A stretch of 33,155 nt of DNA from Planctomycetota bacterium (GTDB taxonomy: Bacteria; Planctomycetota; Phycisphaerae; Sedimentisphaerales; Anaerohalosphaeraceae), in contig JAGGWF010000035.1 of NCBI GenBank assembly GCA_021157685.1, positions 1 to 33,155 on the forward strand, in the 5' to 3' direction. This document shows positions 9,472 through 17,612 of this stretch, one piece after another. Made by a program: the position numbers and the translations under genes. The notes under the pieces were generated by a model that did no database searches, was not told the origin of the DNA, and saw only the letters and a program-made list of their open reading frames with translations. Every line of letters starts with the position of its first letter. Position 1 is the stretch's first letter.

Positions 9472-12363
9472 TTATTTGCTCCATTTCCTTAGACTAAATT
9501 CGCCTAGGGTGAAGCCGCTGCCTTTGCCGTACCGGGCATTGGAAAGTCTGACATATATATTTTCAGAATCAAACACACCGTAGACCGTCAGCCGCCTCAA
9601 AAATGCGCCATGGCCGTCGTAGGCAGCCAGATCGTCCGCATTGGTGAATCTCATATAGATACAACCGTTACGGTTAAGATATTGGGTAACATCCACTATT
9701 CTAAGCCACGCGGCATTCGGCAACCGCTGGTCATTTCTGGTTTTTACCAGACTTGCATTCAGCAACTCATCCCAGTTTTTGCCGTCTTTGGAAAACTGTA
9801 CTTTGTAGGAATTACCCACAATAAGTTCCAAATGGCACTCAACTACATCAGCCAGGCCAAGCTTATAAATAAAGTAGCCATCCTTTTCTACATAACGACA
9901 GTACTCGCGCAGAACCGTTGTTTTGCTCTGTTCTGTAATAAAAGCAGTATCATCTTCGGGCGTAATTACCGACATTTTTAATAACTCATCCGGACTTCCG
10001 GTAAGAAATGAAATGTCAAGAGAATGCCTCGTTTGTTTTTCACTCCAGGTATTTAACCTTTCATACCATCTTTTACCATCAGGAGAAACTTCCACCGTAT
10101 AACCATCGCCTGACATAGTCATGTCTATCGCTGCACCCATTGCACCGGCAGTATCGAACTTATAAATAACAGGCTTGTCCTTTTTTCGAAAGACTCGACG
10201 ACCTGTTGATAATTTTCCGCTGGACTGGACAAGGTATTCGCTTTCAGTTTTGTCTCCAGGTTTGAATGTCATTGCGGCAATGTCGTATTCAATCTTTTTG
10301 TCTTCTTTTGAAAGTACTATCAGCTTATCTCCTGCCTTTGGGAAATAAGGATTATCCAGAATTGGCTGTCCTGTGATTTTGACATTGCCTTTAGCATCAT
10401 ATATCGGAAAGGCACCTAACGGTAAAACATATTTTTTCTCTTGTGGGATATCGCAGCCCTTTAAGCTGTAACCCACATATTCAGGATTAGCGTCGTCCTG
10501 CGCCCACGGCCCGGCACCGGCATCGTTCCATAACCTCTTAACGGGCACATCCGGACTATGCCATCCGTTGGGAACATCCAGATTTATCAGTTTATCAACC
10601 TTGTCCATTTTGCCAGCATGCCCCCATGCGCCCAGTGGTAAAGAACCGGAATATGTCTCAAATCCACCCGGTGCTTTAATGGCCTTACCATAACGATATA
10701 TACCCTTTTCATCAATATCATAAACCATCATAGCTCTCTTGTATGCATCAAGATATTCCTTGTTGCCTGTTGCATCATAGGCCATCCATACGGCCCGCAT
10801 AGAATAAAAATGTGCCCATCCACCCATCCACCCTTTACCATCATAGCCAGATTCAGGAGTAAGCATCCTGTGAGTCATTTTATCAATCCATGGTTTGTAC
10901 TTGGCGATAAGTCTCTTGTCATTAAGCAATTGGCCAATTTTTACCATCCAGACAGCGGCTCTGACTTCACTGAAAACCCTTATGAATTTCATATTATTAT
11001 TCTCAGGAAGCAACATCGCATCGACCGCCTCTTCGGCCTGGATTCTTGCGGTAATGGCAAACGGGTCATTGTACATAGATAATAAATAGGCGCCAGCGGC
11101 CATACCTGCAGGAATATTATTGAGCAATTGCTGAGCGGGAAAACCATTGTGCATTAGCTTGCCTGTTTCAAGAAAACATTCAGCATTGCTGAATATGTAT
11201 CCCATATCTTTATAGTTAACCCATGCGAAAGGGTATAGCCACACCTTCCCTTTTGTTTTGTCAGCGATGCTGTCATATGAAACCCTAATCTGGCCATAAC
11301 CGTTTTCCGCCAGGGCCTCAACTTGAGTCGGCTTTCCATCCCACATAATTAATAAAGCTCTTGAATACCCGGGGCAAGCCCAGGCGGTCTGCTTGGATAC
11401 TATTAAATATTGAAAATCAGGCGAACTAAATACTCTATTGCCATCTTCTTTGGAACTATAGGTCGTTGTCCTGTCCGGCAAATGTATAATACCGGTAGCC
11501 TCTTTATCTCCAAGTAGCGCCATCGGTTCGCCAGATGCGCCTACGACAATATCCAACATTTCAGCGTCATCCGAGGAAAAACCAAACTCCAAAGGCATAT
11601 CCTCATCACTGAACCAATACTTGCCTGTAAATTCGACATGCTTTCCCTCAAGATTATAATCACGATTAAAAACAAACGGCGACTCATTCCAATATTCCGA
11701 CAAAGCTTTTTTGGCCAATCCGCCACCGCTTGCTGGTTCGCGGGCTACTCTTGCGCTACCGGCATCGGCAGGTTCATCGGTATAACCGAACTTACCGGTC
11801 TCATACCACACATCATCAATCTTTGCTCTGAAACCTATTTTTGTATAACCTGTTACAGCATCGCCCCATGTGGAAAGAAGCAGTCTACCCTGGCTTGAGA
11901 CACCTCTGTCGTCGAAGATCAAAAAAGTTTTCCCCCCATTTCTATGTCGAAACGAGTAATACGCTTTTGTCCCGGGATAGCGTGCTGCCATAAGACCTTT
12001 GGCCAATTTCCGCACCAATTCCAGCCTGACCACCGGTGAATAGCGATCCTCAAAAACCAATGCCTCAATAAATCTGGCATTATCATCCGGGAACTGCAAA
12101 TGCCACGCATCCCACGAATTAATATCGTAATCGAGGTGCGTATAGCTTGACATATTGATGCGCTTATCCAGCAGGTTCTCATTATAATTTATGCCAAGGT
12201 AATTAAGCTCGACAAGGCTATACGGTGCGAACGAATGCCTCAACTTGTCCAGCGGCCCTAAGGGCTCAACGCCGCCAAACCATCCATCCGCAGATGAACA
12301 CAATGCCAAAGTAAATAAAACTGTGAGCAATGGCCCTGCCGTCTTTCTCGTTTTGTATGTCAT
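9472..12363 (-). CDS. Large secreted protein of unknown family with C-terminal beta-sandwich-like repeats
   Basis: The track ORF is 9472..12390; the internal Met (MTYKTRKTAGPLLTVLFTLALCSSADG) gives a clean signal peptide and follows AGGAG. Paralogous blocks with 7008..9455. Confidence 0.75.
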   Translation of the reverse strand: MTYKTRKTAGPLLTVLFTLALCSSADGWFGGVEPLGPLDKLRHSFAPYSLVELNYLGINYNENLLDKRINMSSYTHLDYDINSWDAWHLQFPDDNARFIEALVFEDRYSPVVRLELVRKLAKGLMAARYPGTKAYYSFRHRNGGKTFLIFDDRGVSSQGRLLLSTWGDAVTGYTKIGFRAKIDDVWYETGKFGYTDEPADAGSARVAREPASGGGLAKKALSEYWNESPFVFNRDYNLEGKHVEFTGKYWFSDEDMPLEFGFSSDDAEMLDIVVGASGEPMALLGDKEATGIIHLPDRTTTYSSKEDGNRVFSSPDFQYLIVSKQTAWACPGYSRALLIMWDGKPTQVEALAENGYGQIRVSYDSIADKTKGKVWLYPFAWVNYKDMGYIFSNAECFLETGKLMHNGFPAQQLLNNIPAGMAAGAYLLSMYNDPFAITARIQAEEAVDAMLLPENNNMKFIRVFSEVRAAVWMVKIGQLLNDKRLIAKYKPWIDKMTHRMLTPESGYDGKGWMGGWAHFYSMRAVWMAYDATGNKEYLDAYKRAMMVYDIDEKGIYRYGKAIKAPGGFETYSGSLPLGAWGHAGKMDKVDKLINLDVPNGWHSPDVPVKRLWNDAGAGPWAQDDANPEYVGYSLKGCDIPQEKKYVLPLGAFPIYDAKGNVKITGQPILDNPYFPKAGDKLIVLSKEDKKIEYDIAAMTFKPGDKTESEYLVQSSGKLSTGRRVFRKKDKPVIYKFDTAGAMGAAIDMTMSGDGYTVEVSPDGKRWYERLNTWSEKQTRHSLDISFLTGSPDELLKMSVITPEDDTAFITEQSKTTVLREYCRYVEKDGYFIYKLGLADVVECHLELIVGNSYKVQFSKDGKNWDELLNASLVKTRNDQRLPNAAWLRIVDVTQYLNRNGCIYMRFTNADDLAAYDGHGAFLRRLTVYGVFDSENIYVRLSNARYGKGSGFTLGEFSLRKWSK

Positions 12364-12648
12364 ATTCAGTGCTCCTAAAATTATTGACATTTTTCATTTA
12401 CAGAGTTAGCTGGGATTTCCCATATAATATTTTATATCCTAGCTTAACTACGCCGCTGGATCTCTTTCCTAATTATTTCACTATTTTACCTATTGTCTAA
12501 AGTAGATTCAACTCATAAGTGCGACTGAGTCGCCAAAATTATGGCGATCTGGTATATACTCTCTCACTGAATTTTAGTTACCTCAATAACTATCCATTTT
12601 GTCAAACAAAAGTTATCCAAGTGTCCGCCATCTGTTTAGCACCTCAGT

Positions 12649-13644
12649 CTATTTCAGATATTTATCCAGAAAATCCAGCAGCGTTTGCACACTGTCTGTT
12701 TGACAATTCGCTTCATGCGGAACGATTGGGAAGGCATGCTTACCCCCCTTTATCCTCACAAACTCATTTTCTACAGAATTGCCATCTAATAACTCGTGAA
12801 GGCGTCTCCCTTGGTCAAAAGGAACGACCTCGTCAGCATCACCGTGGATAATCAGAGTGGGTGGCGTTCTGCTGGAGACATAGCTCAATGGAGTCGCCCA
12901 ATAAAGTTCTTTCGCTGGATTCACGGTTTTCTCGTCAATGAACGACTCCAGGCCACAGCGATAAACATCCGTGATACCATATAAACTTACCACCACCGCA
13001 AGAGAATTAGATTGATCTCTATACTGTCCGCCTTTATTGAGACATTCATCATCCGCTGTATATCCCGTTAACAAGGCAAGATGCCCACCAGCCGATTCAC
13101 CCATAACCACTATCCTATCGGGCTGAATATGCAATAGCGCCGAATATTTCTTTAGGAACCTCACCGCAGTTTTACAATCATATAAATTCTCCGGCCAGGC
13201 AATTTGTCTTTTTGTGCCGTGATTATCCGCCCGTTGCATGAGCTTGTAATTAATGGACAAGACCGCATACCCCCCTTTGGTCAGCTCTCTCGCCAGAGAC
13301 ACTGAAAGATAACCTGCCTTATCCCCCTCGGCCCAACCACCCCCATGTATTTCCAACACGACGGGGTATGTTTTGTTGACATCCGATGCAAAAGAGACCG
13401 GTAAATATAAGTCTGATTTTTCTTTTCTAAGGCCCTCTCCAAGGTATTCGATATCCTGGTATAGAACATAGCTGTATCCAGATTCATTGATGACCGCTCC
13501 CTTTACGGACAGTATTTTTTTCAACTCCGGCCCATGGCAAACAGATGCATCTTCGTTTATAAATGCCTCTGCAGCACCATCAGTTCTATTGTCTGCACAG
13601 CCGAATAAAACTAACAGCGTCAATAATGCACAAAAAAGTACCAT
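12649..13644 (-). CDS. Alpha/beta-hydrolase esterase/lipase, probable lipoprotein
   Basis: 331 aa; lipobox-like LVLFGCADN, HGGGW oxyanion motif, GESAGGH nucleophile elbow, HGDADEVVPFDQG. Confidence 0.85.
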   Translation of the reverse strand: MVLFCALLTLLVLFGCADNRTDGAAEAFINEDASVCHGPELKKILSVKGAVINESGYSYVLYQDIEYLGEGLRKEKSDLYLPVSFASDVNKTYPVVLEIHGGGWAEGDKAGYLSVSLARELTKGGYAVLSINYKLMQRADNHGTKRQIAWPENLYDCKTAVRFLKKYSALLHIQPDRIVVMGESAGGHLALLTGYTADDECLNKGGQYRDQSNSLAVVVSLYGITDVYRCGLESFIDEKTVNPAKELYWATPLSYVSSRTPPTLIIHGDADEVVPFDQGRRLHELLDGNSVENEFVRIKGGKHAFPIVPHEANCQTDSVQTLLDFLDKYLK

Positions 13645-13670
13645 CTTAATTTCTTTCCTATTGCTTAAAC

Positions 13671-14684
13671 CTATCGATCCAATGCTGCCTCTGACATAGC
13701 CACGACATTTTCAGGTGACACATTCGGCAGCAGGGCTTCATGGCTCGGACTAATAATAACATTCGGTCCCAGAAGATCTTTAACCCGGGTCGTTTCCGCT
13801 TTCACATCTTTAGGGTTGCCATTGACGAGTAAATCCTGGGTATCAATTCCACCCATAAAAGCAACCTTTCCCTTAAAATCTCTTGCCAATGTTTCAGCAT
13901 CCATATTCGCAGCCAATGCCTGAAGAGGATGCAAACAATCAACACCGGAATCTATCAGTGTATCTATAACACTGTGTATAGAACCGCAGGAATGCAAAAT
14001 CACCTGACACCCATATCCCTTCGCCTGCTCAATAAACTTTTGCGTCCACGGTAAAATAAATTCGTTAAATTGAACAGAACCGCATATCAATCCGCTTTGA
14101 GTGCCAAAATCGTTACCAAAGAAAAAGCCGTCCATTTTATCCCCCGCAACCTTAAAAAAACGCTCATTGGCCTCATAATAAAATTGGCAGATTCTATCTG
14201 TCGCCGCATGTATCAATTCTGGATTTAAATGCATATTCATCAAATAGTTTTCCATGCCGAACAATTCCATCAAGTCATGATAAAAACAGCACCAAAAACC
14301 ACTTGCACGATAACAATCACCCGCATTGTCAAGATTTTGTATACCTTCATCGAAATTCAAATAGTCCGGATTGGGCCAATCATATTTTTCTATTTCACTG
14401 ACCTTTTCAACCTCTGCCAGCGGGCCCGCTCCGCTAAGCGTTCCCTTTTTACCATAATCGAATATCGGCTTTCCATCAGGATGTTGATATACAGATCCCT
14501 CAAACTGAGTACAAATCCACCTGAAATCATCCCCCAGTTTATGACGAATTTCTTCCTGCGAGTCCGTACCGAAATAATCATAATAAATGGGCCAGGTTTT
14601 CGGGTCGGGATTGCCCAGCCAAAAACCGCAACGGCCTGTATTCGTGCCGGAAATTATAGAATGAATCTTTTCCCTGCTCGTCAT
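13671..14684 (-). CDS. Uroporphyrinogen decarboxylase (URO-D)/MtaA-like family protein
   Basis: 337 aa; MTSREKIHSIISG, GNDFGTQSGLICG, ILHSCGSI (HxCG motif), FMGGIDTQ, SPSHEALLPNVSPENV. Confidence 0.8.
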   Translation of the reverse strand: MTSREKIHSIISGTNTGRCGFWLGNPDPKTWPIYYDYFGTDSQEEIRHKLGDDFRWICTQFEGSVYQHPDGKPIFDYGKKGTLSGAGPLAEVEKVSEIEKYDWPNPDYLNFDEGIQNLDNAGDCYRASGFWCCFYHDLMELFGMENYLMNMHLNPELIHAATDRICQFYYEANERFFKVAGDKMDGFFFGNDFGTQSGLICGSVQFNEFILPWTQKFIEQAKGYGCQVILHSCGSIHSVIDTLIDSGVDCLHPLQALAANMDAETLARDFKGKVAFMGGIDTQDLLVNGNPKDVKAETTRVKDLLGPNVIISPSHEALLPNVSPENVVAMSEAALDR

Positions 14685-14756
14685 TACCAGATACTCCCTT
14701 ATAACTCACAACTGATCGATAGTCAGTTTGAAGTGTCAAGTGCCAAAGGTTGAAAA

Positions 14757-15812
14757 CTATTTCCTATCATACCTGTAGGGTTCACCCCAAAATAGATGAA
14801 TCACTCTGTCTTGACTTTTTTGCCAAAATAGATAACTCTTCCAAAAGGGAATACGAGATTCTATAGAATGGCTCATCTCATTGGCATGGCCCGGTAAAAT
14901 AATTTTAGGACGCAAACCCGCTGCGACTCTGTCAGGAAAGGCGGTCCAAGAGTTCACCATAAGTACATCGACATTAACATCTTTGTGCACCGTATCAAGC
15001 CACTTAAAATCATCATTCCAGCTCTGGTCTCCGGAATGAGCAACTGTAATATTATTGGGCAAGGTAATCACTGTGAAATTATTATCAACCGCCGCATCAT
15101 CTGAGATGGCCTGGTGCCCCGGATAGATACGCACTAATATTTCCGCATCTGTCTCAGGAACCACAAACTTACTTTCTTTACCATCCGCCAGCCAATGTGT
15201 TACCCTGCCATAGAAATCTTCTTTCACAAATACCCCTGGTGGGGTAATTACCGGCTTGTTTTGTGACAAGAACTCTCCGGCAACAAATGAATCTGCATGA
15301 TCACCATGTATATGGCTAACAAAGAGAATGTCACATAATTCGACCATTTTTTTAGCCAGATTCTTATGCAAATCCTCATCTCCCTCTTTTCTCAGGGATG
15401 GAGGCAATCGGATCAAATCAAATGCGACCGTTATTTCAGATGTCTTAACAACATAGGACAGGTTATAAATATTCCATACTACCGCGCCCGTTTTGACTTT
15501 GGTTTCCTTGATACTCTCAAGTGCTTTCTCGTATCTACCGAGAAACATCTCTTTCAGACAATTATCGTGTGGAGAGGGATAATGAGTCAGGGCATCGACC
15601 AGATATAAAGCATTTTTCCTTTCAATAGAATGATAACCCGGTTTTTCATTATCGAAGTATGACCCCAATTCTTTGGAAAAAATCACATTCTGTGTTTTAT
15701 AATACTCCAAATCATTCGAGCTAAGAGACGCTCCTGTTCCAAAAGCTTCTGATAGAAACAGCACGGATCCCACAATACCCAAAAAGCAAATCTTCGACTG
15801 TCGAGTAGGCAT
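14757..15812 (-). CDS. Secreted metallo-beta-lactamase-fold hydrolase (UlaG-like)
   Basis: 351 aa with signal peptide; LFVSHIHGDHAD metal-binding motif, VAHSGDQSW, ILPGHANEM. RBS AGGAGG upstream. Confidence 0.8.
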   Translation of the reverse strand: MPTRQSKICFLGIVGSVLFLSEAFGTGASLSSNDLEYYKTQNVIFSKELGSYFDNEKPGYHSIERKNALYLVDALTHYPSPHDNCLKEMFLGRYEKALESIKETKVKTGAVVWNIYNLSYVVKTSEITVAFDLIRLPPSLRKEGDEDLHKNLAKKMVELCDILFVSHIHGDHADSFVAGEFLSQNKPVITPPGVFVKEDFYGRVTHWLADGKESKFVVPETDAEILVRIYPGHQAISDDAAVDNNFTVITLPNNITVAHSGDQSWNDDFKWLDTVHKDVNVDVLMVNSWTAFPDRVAAGLRPKIILPGHANEMSHSIESRIPFWKSYLFWQKSQDRVIHLFWGEPYRYDRK

Positions 15813-15836
15813 GTCGCCTCCTATCTCAAATCAACA

Positions 15837-15857
15837 ACCACCAGTAGAACTGGTGGT
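15837..15857 (-). repeat. Perfect hairpin, IS200/IS605-type right-end structure
   Basis: ACCACCAGT-AGA-ACTGGTGGT, 9-bp arms with a 3-nt loop, immediately 3' of the tnpA remnant. Confidence 0.7.
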
Positions 15858-15863
15858 ATGAGG

Positions 15864-15884
15864 AAGGCCCCTAAAAGGGGCCTT
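15864..15884 (-). terminator. Hairpin immediately 3' of the tnpA remnant, terminator-like
   Basis: AAGGCCCCT-AAA-AGGGGCCTT, perfect 9-bp GC-rich arms. Confidence 0.45.
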
Positions 15885-15889
15885 TCGGC

Positions 15890-16050
15890 TTAGTTAGTTA
15901 ATTCGTCTTTTTCATGTTTTTCTTGTTCTTGGATGTACTTACGGATCTTCGCTTCGTCAAGCCCGACTGTACTAACACAGTAGCCTCGCGACCAGAAACT
16001 TCGACCGAACAAGGTACCGGTAACACGCTTAATATGATTCTTAGAAATCA
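15890..16050 (-). pseudogene. tnpA: C-terminal fragment of an IS200/IS605-family transposase (tnpA)
   Basis: Minus-strand frame ...HIKRVTGTLFGRSFWSRGYCVSTVGLDEAKIRKYIQEQEKHEKDELTN*; the FWsRGYcVSTVG block is typical of IS200-like TnpA. The N-terminal HUH region is missing. The 5' boundary is approximate. Confidence 0.8.
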
Positions 16051-16053
16051 ACT

Positions 16054-17259
16054 TCAACCCTTCGAGAGCTTATCTTTCGCAGCCGACCATAGTTTATAAT
16101 CGTCGTGGTATTTCCAACCTGAATTATCCATCTTGGCATCAATCATTGGCATACCAGAAGCAATCATTTCAGTCGTATCATTCCAATCTTTACAGCCTGA
16201 AACCGCATCCAGAACGCGAACATTTTGATAGCCCAAACAGGTTGCATATTTCAGAGCTTCTTCGATTGTCAGTCCATTCAAATAGGCGGTAAGAAGTCCT
16301 GCAATCGATGAATCACCCGAACCTGTCGCTGAACCAAAACTATCTACGACATAGGCTTGTGCCCATAATTCACGATCAGCCCAGTTCTCTGCATCCGCCG
16401 GTTTGGCTGCACCAAGAGTCTCAAATTTATCTTTTGAGGCCGTCTTGATGTAGAATCCACGGTGACCTGATTTAAGGGTTGTCATCTTGGCCCCCATCGA
16501 CAAAATCTCATCGGCGATAGTCGAATACTGATCGGGTGTTATATAATCGATAAGTTCGGCATTGTTGTGTTCTGCCTTCATCTTAAGAAATTCTTCCGGA
16601 TAGAGCATGTAGAAGGTCTCTTCGATAGAGGGAACATGGATGTCGATATACGGCAGAATATTTTCCAGTATCTTTCGCCATGGCGCTGTGCCGGATGGTG
16701 AAGAAGGATCCGGCAGGGTCATATCACATGAGGTGGTGGCTCCAGCTTCCTTGGCTATCTTGAATATTTCAGCAAGCTCTTTGCCCTCATCGGCAAACAT
16801 CCGGGCCATTAACGGTGGGTAGCCCAAATGAAAATGCCGGCACTGCTGTATCAGCTTCGGGTTGAGGTTTTCCGGCCCGAAGTGATCATTGGTGCCCGGA
16901 TTGTGCAGGAAGATACGGTCGATGCCAGGAGGGGCCACGACCACCGTATAGGAACTGGCCTGGCCTTGTAATACCTTTATGCCATCGGCGTTACCGCTAT
17001 CCTTGAGGAGGTCAACCGTCAGTCGTCCCAAAATATCATCACCTGTACAGGCACAGAAACAGACCTCGTTGCCCAATGTCTTCATATTGATCCCCGTATT
17101 GGAGACCGGGCCGCCGGTGCTGATCTTAGCATTTTCAACATTCACCAGTTTGCCGGGGCGTAAAATTTCATCAATTCGCCTGGCTCCTGTATCCGGAAAC
17201 AAAGGAATAATATCCAGACATAAATGACCTGCCATCATCACATCGTACTGTCGATTCAT
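16054..17259 (-). CDS. PfkB-family carbohydrate kinase
   Basis: 401 aa; GGPVSNTGINMKTLGNEV, TGSGDSSIAGLLTAYLNG. Paralog of 4624..5826. Confidence 0.85.
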   Translation of the reverse strand: MNRQYDVMMAGHLCLDIIPLFPDTGARRIDEILRPGKLVNVENAKISTGGPVSNTGINMKTLGNEVCFCACTGDDILGRLTVDLLKDSGNADGIKVLQGQASSYTVVVAPPGIDRIFLHNPGTNDHFGPENLNPKLIQQCRHFHLGYPPLMARMFADEGKELAEIFKIAKEAGATTSCDMTLPDPSSPSGTAPWRKILENILPYIDIHVPSIEETFYMLYPEEFLKMKAEHNNAELIDYITPDQYSTIADEILSMGAKMTTLKSGHRGFYIKTASKDKFETLGAAKPADAENWADRELWAQAYVVDSFGSATGSGDSSIAGLLTAYLNGLTIEEALKYATCLGYQNVRVLDAVSGCKDWNDTTEMIASGMPMIDAKMDNSGWKYHDDYKLWSAAKDKLSKG

Positions 17260-17316
17260 AACTAAACCCCTAAATTCTTTCTTTCTCTATACAATCTGTT
17301 CTTTAATTAATTTTCC

Positions 17317-17328
17317 ATAAGCGTTTAC
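17317..17328. promoter_or_regulatory. LacI-family-like operator site 1
   Basis: ataagcgtttac (reverse complement GTAAACGCTTAT), close to generic LacI-type palindromes; pairs with 17444..17455. Confidence 0.4.
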
Positions 17329-17443
17329 GCAAAAACAATGTTTTTGAGCCAAAAACGCGGCACTGTTTCAAAAGAGTAATAAAACAGCCCATTTTTCGGT
17401 CAAAAATGCTTGTTTTTAGGCTAAAAAACGCTATTAAAACTGG

Positions 17444-17455
17444 GTGAACGCTTAC
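17444..17455. promoter_or_regulatory. LacI-family-like operator site 2
   Basis: gtgaacgcttac, same 12-mer with 2 mismatches in inverted orientation, centres about 127 bp apart. Confidence 0.4.
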
Positions 17456-17612
17456 AATTTTCCTATTTGTTAATTATGGGATAGCGAGATAATTCAAAAT
17501 ACAGTTTTATCGCTTCCATAAGTTATGTCACAGGGAATGTAATTGCCAATACACATCATATAACCTGGATCGTTCGCGCTGTTTCGACCATTGACTCAGC
17601 GTTTCACTCTTT

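Noticed and set aside
14430-14445. ctaagcgttccc and similar taagcg matches at 4775 and 27437
   Set aside because: Inside coding sequences and lacking the second half-site.
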